The position numbers and the translations under genes were made by a program. Shown here one piece after another: positions 54,655 through 64,000 of a stretch of 64,000 nucleotides of DNA (positions are counted from its first letter, which is position 1; each line of letters begins with the position of its first letter). The notes below the pieces were generated by a model that made no database searches, had not been told where the DNA came from, and saw only the letters and a list, made by a program, of their open reading frames with translations. This stretch comes from Paraflavitalea soli (GTDB lineage: Bacteria; Bacteroidota; Bacteroidia; Chitinophagales; Chitinophagaceae). Where the stretch lies: contig NZ_CP032157.1 of NCBI RefSeq assembly GCF_003555545.1, positions 1,802,546 to 1,866,545 on the forward strand, given 5' to 3'.

Positions 54655-55971
54655 ATGAACTTCACCATAGACAGACAATCCCTCGATGAACTGAACCTGA
54701 TGGGCAAATTCCGCAGCGGATCAGTGTATTTTCTTTTCAATAAAGTAAAGACAAGAGGCGGCGAACAGCTATTGGACCAGTTGTTCAGCACACCCCTGAC
54801 CGACGAAGAAGCGATCAACCAACGCGTGGCCATGTTCCGGTTCTTCCGGCAGGCCGGCCTGGAGTTTCCCTTCGATGCCGGCCAGGTAGGACTAATGCGG
54901 GAATACATCGATGCTGCCGGCAGCCAGGGGCGCGTTGCTACACACCTGCACGTGGTGCTGAAGAAAACATTGTCCAGCCTGGCCCGCGACGGGCAGTACA
55001 AAGTATTGATCCAGGGTTTGCAGGCCACCATCGTCACCCTCAAAAAATGCCACGCCTTTGCCGCTATGCTGGCACAAATGGGCGGTGCTTATGGCGAAAG
55101 GGCCAAAGCCATTCAGAACATCCTCGAAACGCCGGCCCTCATGCAGTTGATCGGAACAGATATCTACAAAGCGATCCCGGTAAAGACCATCGCTGCTTAT
55201 GACCACCTGCTGAAAACAAAAGCGAACAGGTCCATCAAACAAGTGCTTCATTTCATTGCCGAGATCGATGTCAACATCACTGTCGGCAGTGTGGCCGCAG
55301 AGAAAGGCTTCACCTGGGCGCATGCCCTTCCCCGGCAGGCCAATACGTTGTCGGCCACCAACCTCAAACATCCCTGCATCGACAAAGCCATTGGCAATGA
55401 CCTGCAGATGGCCGTCGACCGCAACGTCATCTTCCTCACCGGCGCCAACATGGCCGGCAAGTCTACCTGGATGAAGACCATCGGCATCTCCCTGTACCTC
55501 GCACACATCGGTTTCCCCGTGGCCGCGCAATCGATGGAGTTCTCTATACGTGAAGGCATTTATTCCAGCATCAACGTGGCCGATAACATTGCGCTGGGCT
55601 ACAGCCATTTTTATGCGGAAGTGGTGCGCGTAAAGAATGCCGCCGAGGCCACCAGCACCGGCAAATACCTGCTGCTGATGTTCGATGAGTTGTTCAAAGG
55701 CACCAATGTAAAAGACGCTTACGATGGCACACTGGCCGTAACAGAAGCCTTTGCGGAATACAGGAACTGCCTGTTCATCGTGTCTACCCACATCATCGAA
55801 GTGGGGGAGGCCCTCAAAGCTAAAAAGAACATCCGGTTTACCTACATGCCTACCATCATGGAAGGATCGGTGCCGCAATACACTTACCGGTTGCAGCCCG
55901 GCATTACCGAAGACCGGCAGGGTATGTTGATCATCAGGAATGAAGGCATCCTTGAACTGATCGGTCACTAA
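54655..55971 (+). CDS. MutS-related ATPase without mismatch-recognition domains (copy 2)
   Basis: 438 residues, paralogous to the preceding gene over the full length and starting two bases after its stop. The core-like N-terminal region (KVKTRGGEQLLDQLFSTPL) precedes the domain V ATPase, with Walker A TGANMAGKST (K269), SHFYAEVVRV and Walker B LLMFDELFKGTN (D344, E345), and an H-loop in VSTHIIEV. All ATPase residues appear intact, so both copies should be active; divergence between them elsewhere suggests a heterodimer. No DNA-mismatch or nuclease domain is present and no signal peptide, so it acts in the cytoplasm. Flanked by GldFG fusions on both sides of the pair. Confidence 0.88.
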   Translation: MNFTIDRQSLDELNLMGKFRSGSVYFLFNKVKTRGGEQLLDQLFSTPLTDEEAINQRVAMFRFFRQAGLEFPFDAGQVGLMREYIDAAGSQGRVATHLHVVLKKTLSSLARDGQYKVLIQGLQATIVTLKKCHAFAAMLAQMGGAYGERAKAIQNILETPALMQLIGTDIYKAIPVKTIAAYDHLLKTKANRSIKQVLHFIAEIDVNITVGSVAAEKGFTWAHALPRQANTLSATNLKHPCIDKAIGNDLQMAVDRNVIFLTGANMAGKSTWMKTIGISLYLAHIGFPVAAQSMEFSIREGIYSSINVADNIALGYSHFYAEVVRVKNAAEATSTGKYLLLMFDELFKGTNVKDAYDGTLAVTEAFAEYRNCLFIVSTHIIEVGEALKAKKNIRFTYMPTIMEGSVPQYTYRLQPGITEDRQGMLIIRNEGILELIGH

Positions 55972-55998
55972 AGAACCAAACTTATTTATTCCAACGTC

Positions 55999-58317
55999 AT
56001 GAAAATGATCTGTAAAATAGCCAGGGCCGAGTTCAGGAACCTGTTTTATTCGCCCATTGCCTGGCTGATCCTGCTGGTATTCTACATCGTATCCGGGTTC
56101 CGGTTTGTAGATCCCCTCGTGGATATAGCGCGGGTACAGGAAGCCAACCTGGAGACCAACCCCACCTGGGATGGATTTCCAACAGCCCTTTCGATCGCCA
56201 TCTTCATCGCCCCGATAAAAAGCGTGCTGGAAAAACTCTACCTGTTCATCCCGCTGCTCACCATGGGCGTGATCAACCGCGAAGTGAACGCCGGCACCAT
56301 GAAGCTGCTGTATTCATCGCCCATCCGTGTGCGCGACATCGTGCTGGGCAAATACCTTGGCCTGCTCGTCTTCAATGTCATGGTGCTTGCCATCGTAGCC
56401 ATCCTCTTTGCTACCGGGTACTGCACCATCATCCATGCCGAAGTGGCCTGGTACCTCGCCATCCTGCTGGGGTTCTTTTTACTGTCTGCCGCGTTCATCG
56501 CCATCGGGCTGTTCATCTCCAGCATAACGCAGTACCAGGTAGTGGCCGGCATCCTCACCTTCGTGGTATTTTTTATCCTCGAGAACCTGCAGGAAGTATG
56601 GCAACAGTATGATTTCTTTCGCGACCTCACCTACTTCCTCGCCATGACCAACAAGGCCGAAGAGATGATCGGCGGGCTGATCACCACCAGCAATGTGCTG
56701 TACTTTGTGATCATCATTGTGATGTTCCTGGCTTTTACCCTCATCAAACTGCGGAGCACGCAGGAGTCGAAATCCTGGAAAGTATCCTTCGGGCGCTACA
56801 CACTGGTGAGCCTGGTGACGCTGACCATCGGTTATGCGTCCTCGCGTCCCGGTTATGTGGGTTACCTCGACCTGACGCGCGACCGGCTGAACACCATTCA
56901 TCCTGCCATGCAGCAGGTGTTGAAAGAGCTGGACGGTTCGCCGCTGACCATTACCCTGTACACGAACCTGCTTGGCAAATCATCGCCCATGGATGGCCTC
57001 CCGCGCAGTCGCAACAAATACATCTGGCTATACTGGGAAAAGTTTGTGCAGTTCTACCCGCATATCCGGTACCGGTTCGAGTATTATTACGACGTCAACG
57101 AATCGAACCAGGAGATCATGGCCTCTTTCCCCGGTAAAACGGTAGACCAGGCAGCCGCCACCATGGCGGAACTGTACGATGTGGACGTCAACAGTTTTAA
57201 AAAACCGGAAGCAATCAGGAAGCTCGCCAACCTGCAACAGGAAGACAACCTCGGCCTGCTGATGGAACTGGAGTACAAAGGCCGGAAACAATTCCTGCGC
57301 ACCTACCCCGACACTAAGATATTCCCCGAGCAAACGCACGTAGCGGGCACCATCAGACGGCTGGTACGGCCGGCCAACCCGGCCATCTATTTCACCACCG
57401 GGCATTATGAACGCAGCCCGTTCAGGAATGGTGAGCGCGAGTATGGGCCCAACACCAATTACAAACAAAGCAGGTATGCCCTGCTCAATATGGGTGTTGA
57501 TGTGGACACCGTTTCCCTGGCGCGGCAAAACATCCCGGCCAATACAGCCTTCCTCGTAGTAGCTGATCCGAAATCGGCGCTGGACACCACAGAGCAGCGG
57601 AAGATCATCGACTACCTCGACAAAGGCGGCAATGCCATCTTATACGGTGAACCCGGCAAGCAGGGCATGCTCAACCCACTGTTGCAAACGATCGGCGTCA
57701 CCCTCGACCCCGGCACCATCGTCATTCCTGACAAACACGACCTGCCCCATACGTTCAATACCAGCGTTACGAAGACCGGCACCCATATGGCCAACGAAGA
57801 AATGCTGTTCAAAGCGGTGCAGAAAGACAGGACAGGCAGCATCTACCTCTCCGGTGGCGCCAACATCAGTTTCCGGCCGGTAAACGGATTTACCATCGAA
57901 ACGATCTGCGACAAAACACCGGAACGCGATGGATGGATCGAGAACGGCGTGTACACCGGCGATTCGGCCGCCCCTGTTTTTTCAGCCGCAGAAGGTGACG
58001 TGAAGCGATCCACGTTTGTGATCGGTATCCGGTTGAAACGGACCATCAACGGCAAAGAACAAAGGATCATGGTGTCCGGCGACGCCGACTTCATGACGCC
58101 GAGGCGCGTCTATGGCGGAGACATCCGCAATGGCATGTTCAGTTGGATGCTGTACAACGACTATCCCGTTTATACCAGCTACCCGGACCCCATTGATACC
58201 AAAGTGACAATAGGCTTTGATGCAGCGCGCGCGCTGTATATAGTGTATGTCTACATCATACCGGCCATTGTTCTGTTGGGGGCCACCTTATTATTGATCA
58301 GGCGAAAAAGAAAATAA
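55999..58317 (+). CDS. GldF-GldG fusion-type ABC-2 permease with large periplasmic domain (copy 2)
   Basis: 772 residues, with the same architecture and many identical motifs as the protein encoded at 51050. The N-terminal permease (WLILLVFYIVSGFRFVDPL, INREVNAGTMKLLYSSPI, VVAGILTFVVFFIL) is followed by the GldG-type periplasmic region (LDGSPLTITLYTN, FTTGHYERSPF, VSGDADFM), a C-terminal membrane helix (YVYIIPAIVLLGATLLLI) and the basic tail RRKRK. The two copies probably assemble as a heterodimeric membrane unit driven by the single ABC ATPase gene at 50115. It lies 27 bases after the MutS-like pair and seven before the thioredoxin gene. Confidence 0.9.
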   Translation: MKMICKIARAEFRNLFYSPIAWLILLVFYIVSGFRFVDPLVDIARVQEANLETNPTWDGFPTALSIAIFIAPIKSVLEKLYLFIPLLTMGVINREVNAGTMKLLYSSPIRVRDIVLGKYLGLLVFNVMVLAIVAILFATGYCTIIHAEVAWYLAILLGFFLLSAAFIAIGLFISSITQYQVVAGILTFVVFFILENLQEVWQQYDFFRDLTYFLAMTNKAEEMIGGLITTSNVLYFVIIIVMFLAFTLIKLRSTQESKSWKVSFGRYTLVSLVTLTIGYASSRPGYVGYLDLTRDRLNTIHPAMQQVLKELDGSPLTITLYTNLLGKSSPMDGLPRSRNKYIWLYWEKFVQFYPHIRYRFEYYYDVNESNQEIMASFPGKTVDQAAATMAELYDVDVNSFKKPEAIRKLANLQQEDNLGLLMELEYKGRKQFLRTYPDTKIFPEQTHVAGTIRRLVRPANPAIYFTTGHYERSPFRNGEREYGPNTNYKQSRYALLNMGVDVDTVSLARQNIPANTAFLVVADPKSALDTTEQRKIIDYLDKGGNAILYGEPGKQGMLNPLLQTIGVTLDPGTIVIPDKHDLPHTFNTSVTKTGTHMANEEMLFKAVQKDRTGSIYLSGGANISFRPVNGFTIETICDKTPERDGWIENGVYTGDSAAPVFSAAEGDVKRSTFVIGIRLKRTINGKEQRIMVSGDADFMTPRRVYGGDIRNGMFSWMLYNDYPVYTSYPDPIDTKVTIGFDAARALYIVYVYIIPAIVLLGATLLLIRRKRK

Positions 58318-58324
58318 CAAACTC

Positions 58325-59182
58325 ATGAAAAAAGTATTCTTTCAATTACTCGCATTATTCCCTTTGTGTGCGGCAGCGCAGCAGCACTACGAGATCAAAG
58401 GAAAAGTAGGCAACTACAACGATCCTGTTAAGGTATACCTCGCTTACAGGATCGACGGCAACCTGGTGCTCGATTCGGCCCGCATGGAACAGGGATCCTT
58501 TCAATTTAAAGGCCAGGTGCCTTCCACCCTGGTAGCAGCACTTGTTTTAGACAGGGCATCCGTCGGTATCACGAACATCAGTAATCTTACTGCCGACATG
58601 GCGCAGTTTTATCTCGGTAATGAAAGTATTACCGTTACCAGTGCCGATTCCATGAAAAACATTACCATATCCGGCTCCCGCATCAAGGATTCTGTCATAG
58701 CAGCGCAAAAACTGGCGGCACAAAAACTGGCTGAGGAAATGAAAAACTTTGAACCGGGCAAAATGGCCCCTTTGTTCGCCCAGCCCGATTCCAGCGGCAA
58801 AATGATCAACCTGTCTGCCTTCCGTGGGAAAGTAGTGCTGGTGGATTTCTGGGCAAGTTGGTGCATGCCTTGCCGCCAGGAAAATCCCCACCTTGTAAGA
58901 GCTTACGAAAAGTTCAAACAAAAAGGATTCGAGATATTCAGCATATCGGTAGACGATGCCGCACGCAGAGCAGACTGGCTGAACGCCGTCCGGACAGACA
59001 ATATGCAGTGGACGAATGTCAATGACCTGAAAGGAGGTGATAAAAATGAGGCGGCCCTGTTGTACCACGTACAAACCATTCCACAAAGTTACCTGCTCGA
59101 TCGCGACGGGAAAATACTGGCCGTCAACCTGCGGGGCGAAGACCTGGATAAAAAATTGGAGGAACTGTTTTCCAACCACTAA
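58325..59182 (+). CDS. TlpA-like periplasmic thioredoxin-fold protein with DUF4369-like N-terminus
   Basis: 285 residues. The signal peptide MKKVFFQLLALFPLCAAAQQ directs it to the periplasm. An N-terminal beta-domain (YEIKGKVGNYNDPVKVYLAY) is of the DUF4369 type. The C-terminal thioredoxin fold has the active site WCMPC (C180, C183) and the cis-Pro region TIPQSYLLDRDG. It is shorter than typical DUF4369-TlpA proteins of about 370 residues, with a reduced middle part. The role is likely disulfide reduction or isomerisation of periplasmic proteins, perhaps of the GldG-like domains or a secreted substrate; the partner is inferred only from neighbourhood. It is embedded in the operon, seven bases after the second GldFG gene and nine before the protease gene. 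Confidence 0.9.
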   Translation: MKKVFFQLLALFPLCAAAQQHYEIKGKVGNYNDPVKVYLAYRIDGNLVLDSARMEQGSFQFKGQVPSTLVAALVLDRASVGITNISNLTADMAQFYLGNESITVTSADSMKNITISGSRIKDSVIAAQKLAAQKLAEEMKNFEPGKMAPLFAQPDSSGKMINLSAFRGKVVLVDFWASWCMPCRQENPHLVRAYEKFKQKGFEIFSISVDDAARRADWLNAVRTDNMQWTNVNDLKGGDKNEAALLYHVQTIPQSYLLDRDGKILAVNLRGEDLDKKLEELFSNH

Positions 59183-59191
59183 ACAACACTC

Positions 59192-60115
59192 ATGAAAAAA
59201 TACGGATTGTTGGCAAGCCTGTACCTGATTGCACAAAGTAGTCTTTTCGCGCAGGAACCAGCCTATATCAATTACAATGCTGCCCTCGGTGGCGCCCTGA
59301 CCTCCTTCGTACAAAAAGCAGATACCGCTTTGTGGAGCGCCTCACTCGCTTCCCTGCAAAAGAGCGCCCGGACGGTACAGGAAGAAGCGCCGGTGGGACT
59401 GCCGCTGGAGAAAAAAGGCACTACCAAAAAAGCGTTTACCGACGAAGCCCTGTATGCCAACCGGAAAAGTGGAGTAGTGGTCATCGGCAATCTCCGCAAG
59501 GGTACCGCAGGCAACAACATCAACTTCGAAGTAAAAGGAACTGGTTTTTTCATCACCAAAGAAGGACACTGCGTTACCAACTTTCACGTGGTGCAGGAGC
59601 TGTTGCAAAGCACTCCTCCCACGGATGGGCTGGTGTACTTTGTGATCACCGAAGATAGGAAGGTCTATGCGATCAACGGTCTGCTGGCGTATTCAAAGAA
59701 CAACGACCTGGCAGTGCTCAGCATCAACGGCGGCGGGCAAGGGTTCAATGCCATTCCGCTCGGTCAACCGGCCGTGGTGGGTGCGCCGGTATACTGTATC
59801 TCGCACCCTGCCGGGGAATTTTATTATTTCAGCAAAGGAATGGTGGCCCGCAACTTAATTCGTGACAGTACTGCCTTGGGTGTTACGTACAGCGCCAGCG
59901 GCAAAACACCCATCCGGATGGAAGTCACTGCCGATTACGGCGGCGGCTCCAGCGGTGGTCCCCTCATCGATCAATACGGCAACCTGGTGGGCATCGTGGC
60001 CACCACCAGTACCATTTACCTGAATGAACAACTGCCGCAGGGAGTACGCCAACATCCGCAAATGGTGATAAAGGATGCGGTACCAGTGAAAGCATTGACA
60101 GGCTTGTTGCAATAA
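59192..60115 (+). CDS. Secreted trypsin-like (S1C/DegP-type) serine protease
   Basis: 307 residues with a signal peptide (MKKYGLLASLYLIAQSSLFAQ). The S1-like fold carries a complete triad: His132 in VTNFHVV, Asp172 in NNDLAVL and Ser254 in GGGSSGGPL (GSSGG in place of the common GNSGG). There is no PDZ domain after the catalytic part, unlike DegP. About 70 residues of poorly conserved sequence lie between the signal peptide and the protease fold. It is expected in the periplasm or outside the cell. Being in the transporter operon, it might process an imported or exported peptide, or another protein of the unit; this is inference. Confidence 0.88.
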   Translation: MKKYGLLASLYLIAQSSLFAQEPAYINYNAALGGALTSFVQKADTALWSASLASLQKSARTVQEEAPVGLPLEKKGTTKKAFTDEALYANRKSGVVVIGNLRKGTAGNNINFEVKGTGFFITKEGHCVTNFHVVQELLQSTPPTDGLVYFVITEDRKVYAINGLLAYSKNNDLAVLSINGGGQGFNAIPLGQPAVVGAPVYCISHPAGEFYYFSKGMVARNLIRDSTALGVTYSASGKTPIRMEVTADYGGGSSGGPLIDQYGNLVGIVATTSTIYLNEQLPQGVRQHPQMVIKDAVPVKALTGLLQ

Positions 60116-60127
60116 AAACAATTAACC

Positions 60128-60895
60128 ATGACAGCTATGCTCGGCGGCTTTGCCACCATCCTCATCATTACATTGCTGCGCTATTTTTTGATCGCAGGCC
60201 TGGTATTCCTGGTCGTTTACCAGTGGCTGCCTGCCGTGCTGCACCGCAGTAAGATCCAGCAGCGCACCGCTGCCCGGAAGGATTTCATCCGGGAGATCGC
60301 CCATTCCGTGTCTTCCAGTATCCTGATAGCGATCGCCGTCGTCATCGCCTTGTCTGGCAGCATACGGCCTTTCACCCACATCTACGCCGGCATCAACGAT
60401 TACCCGTTGTGGTGGATACCCGTGTCCTTGTTGCTTTCACTCGTTGTACACGATACTTATTTTTACTGGATGCACCGCCTACTACACCACAAGCGGCTAT
60501 TTAAGATCACCCATGTCGTGCACCACCAGTCCACCAATCCATCGCCCTGGGCAGCGTATTCCTTTCATTTTATCGAAGCGTTCCTGGAAGGGGCCGTCGT
60601 GATCGTGCTGGTGTTTGTGTTGCCGGTCCATGCCGTCACCCTCATGCTTTTTGCCCTCACGTCTTTCGTGATCAATGTATACGGACACCTCGGCTATGAG
60701 ATCATGCCCGAAGGGTTCAGGCGATCAGTCCTGTTCGAAGTATTGAACACTTCCACGTACCACAACCTGCACCATTCAAAGTTCAAAGGAAATTATGGGC
60801 TGTACTTCCGGATCTGGGACAGGTGGATGGGCACCGAAAACCCTGAATATGTAAAAGAGTATGATAAGATACAACAGCGAAGATTTGGGCGCTGA
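60128..60895 (+). CDS. Membrane di-iron fatty-acid hydroxylase / sterol desaturase family protein
   Basis: 255 residues with about four membrane helices (for example LIITLLRYFLIAGLVFLVVY). The histidine motifs of the fatty-acid hydroxylase superfamily are HDTYFYWMHRLLHH, HVVHHQSTNP and YHNLHH; together they would bind two iron atoms. Such enzymes hydroxylate or desaturate lipids in the membrane. Last gene of the packed run, 12 bases after the protease gene and followed by two hairpins. It may modify a lipid needed by, or carried by, the transporter, or a lipid tail; the substrate cannot be told from sequence. Confidence 0.9.
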   Translation: MTAMLGGFATILIITLLRYFLIAGLVFLVVYQWLPAVLHRSKIQQRTAARKDFIREIAHSVSSSILIAIAVVIALSGSIRPFTHIYAGINDYPLWWIPVSLLLSLVVHDTYFYWMHRLLHHKRLFKITHVVHHQSTNPSPWAAYSFHFIEAFLEGAVVIVLVFVLPVHAVTLMLFALTSFVINVYGHLGYEIMPEGFRRSVLFEVLNTSTYHNLHHSKFKGNYGLYFRIWDRWMGTENPEYVKEYDKIQQRRFGR

Positions 60896-60904
60896 AAAAG
60901 CTAC

Positions 60905-60957
60905 GGTAACTTTCCCCGTTTAGTTACCCAAGGGAGTCGTGTTCCGGCACGCTCCCT
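60905..60957 (+). terminator. Tandem hairpins at operon end; second is a probable terminator
   Basis: The first hairpin is GGTAAC (60905-60910) with GTTACC (60923-60928). The second pairs 60931-60941 with 60948-60957 (ten pairs, one bulged T, loop TTCCGG) and is followed by TATTTCCCC. The weak T tract lowers confidence, but the place, ten bases after the last gene, fits an operon end. Confidence 0.5.
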
Positions 60958-61048
60958 TATTTCCCCCTCTCCAACCTCGCCCTTTTGCTTTAACAACATC
61001 CCTGCATCCAGCTTTGTTTGCGAAAAAAAATATAGTTGAAAATCAGTA

Positions 61049-61076
61049 TTTGGATATGTTATACCTGATACTTTTG
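61049..61076 (+). promoter_or_regulatory. Possible Bacteroidota promoter of the rph-like gene
   Basis: TTTG (61049-61052) and TACTTTTG (61069-61076) match the -33 and -7 elements, but the 16-base spacer is shorter than the usual 19. The start would be near 61083, giving a leader of about 85 bases before the ATG at 61167. Apart from this and the hairpins above, the 60896-61166 spacer holds nothing I recognise. Confidence 0.4.
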
Positions 61077-61145
61077 ACTTTGTATAGCCTTGAAAATGCC
61101 ATCAGTATCTATCAGGTACGGGCGGAAAGCCAAGGCCCACTTTGA

Positions 61146-63794
<2,649 letters not shown>

Positions 63795-63830
63795 CCAACA
63801 TGCCCCCCCACAACTATTGCTGAAAGTCTG

Positions 63831-64000
63831 TTACTTACAATGCACTTCCTTGTAATAAGCCGCTGCTTTGTCCACCGAGGCTTGCGACACATTGATCTGG
63901 CTGCTGCTTTCCCGGACCGAACGGGCGATAAGCGTTTTGTTCTGTTCGTAGGAAAGCGGCGTAAATAACTTCGATACATTCCCTTTTTGTGAGGATCCCA
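63831..64000 (-). CDS. Unidentified protein, C-terminal fragment; 5' end outside window
   Basis: On the - strand a frame open from the window edge ends at a TAA at 63833-63831. It encodes 55 residues containing LFTPLSYEQNKTLIARSV and ending AAAYYKEVHCK. The residue composition looks like real protein and it converges on the rph-like gene with a 36-base gap, but I cannot assign a family from this fragment. Confidence 0.45.
   Translation of the reverse strand, partial: GSSQKGNVSKLFTPLSYEQNKTLIARSVRESSSQINVSQASVDKAAAYYKEVHCK

Noticed and set aside
53360-55971. DNA mismatch repair MutS
   Set aside because: Half the length, no mismatch-reading domain I or connector domain, two copies in tandem, and a transporter context. 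Called MutS-related ATPases instead.
50115-58317. Gliding-motility genes gldA, gldF, gldG
   Set aside because: The GldF and GldG parts are fused and duplicated and sit with MutS-like and SusCD genes, unlike the gliding loci. Similarity is at family level only.
60939-61145. 68-codon open frame on the + strand in the spacer before the rph-like gene
   Set aside because: It covers the operon-end hairpin and the promoter-like boxes, and the translation resembles no protein. Treated as non-coding.

Overview
The window looks like a chromosomal segment of a Bacteroidota bacterium, most probably of the Chitinophagaceae (Chitinophaga/Niastella-like). The reasons are two SusC/SusD pairs, an ECF sigma/FecR pair, GldF/GldG-type ABC subunits, a DUF4268 protein, and promoter-like boxes of the TTG...TAnnTTTG type instead of classical -35/-10 boxes. 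The genus is an inference. I saw no rRNA, tRNA, CRISPR array or insertion sequence.

Region 1 (1-35239, + strand) is the 3' part of a large hybrid NRPS-PKS cluster. Order: the end of an A-PCP protein; KS-AT-KR-ACP-C-A(Asn)-PCP-E-C-PCP; a beta-hairpin docking domain with C-A(Thr)-PCP-C-A(Ser)-PCP; and five C-A-PCP modules ending in a thioesterase. From hand-read specificity codes the product is a long lipid- or amino-acid-started peptide: X, a reduced malonate unit, D-Asn, one position without its own A domain, Thr, Ser, X, a Lys/Orn-like residue, Ile/Val-like, X, Ala. Two features stand out. The third and fourth synthetases are separated only by a single-base frame offset at a run of ten A, and the fourth lacks any usual start codon ahead of its first C domain. 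The last module of the second synthetase lacks its A domain and carries an in-frame intergenic-type repeat exactly where that domain should be.

Region 2 (35246-42381, - strand) holds a DUF4268 protein, a SusD/SusC pair with a promoter and a terminator, and a DUF885 peptidase-like protein. These look like ordinary accessory and nutrient-uptake genes.

Region 3 (42548-60895, + strand) is a tightly packed run of 13 genes: ECF sigma factor, FecR anti-sigma, SusC with an N-terminal STN signalling domain, SusD, a small lipoprotein, an ABC ATPase, a GldF-GldG fusion, two tandem MutS-like ATPases, a second GldF-GldG fusion, a TlpA-like thioredoxin, a secreted trypsin-like protease and a membrane fatty-acid hydroxylase. 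From the ABC ATPase to the hydroxylase, gaps are 2 to 27 bases. Placing MutS-type ATPases, without mismatch-recognition domains, between two membrane/periplasmic transporter fusions and under cell-surface-signalling control is the best candidate here for an uncharacterised system.

Region 4 (61167-64000) holds a rifamycin phosphotransferase-type resistance enzyme (Rph) and the 3' end of an unidentified gene on the - strand.
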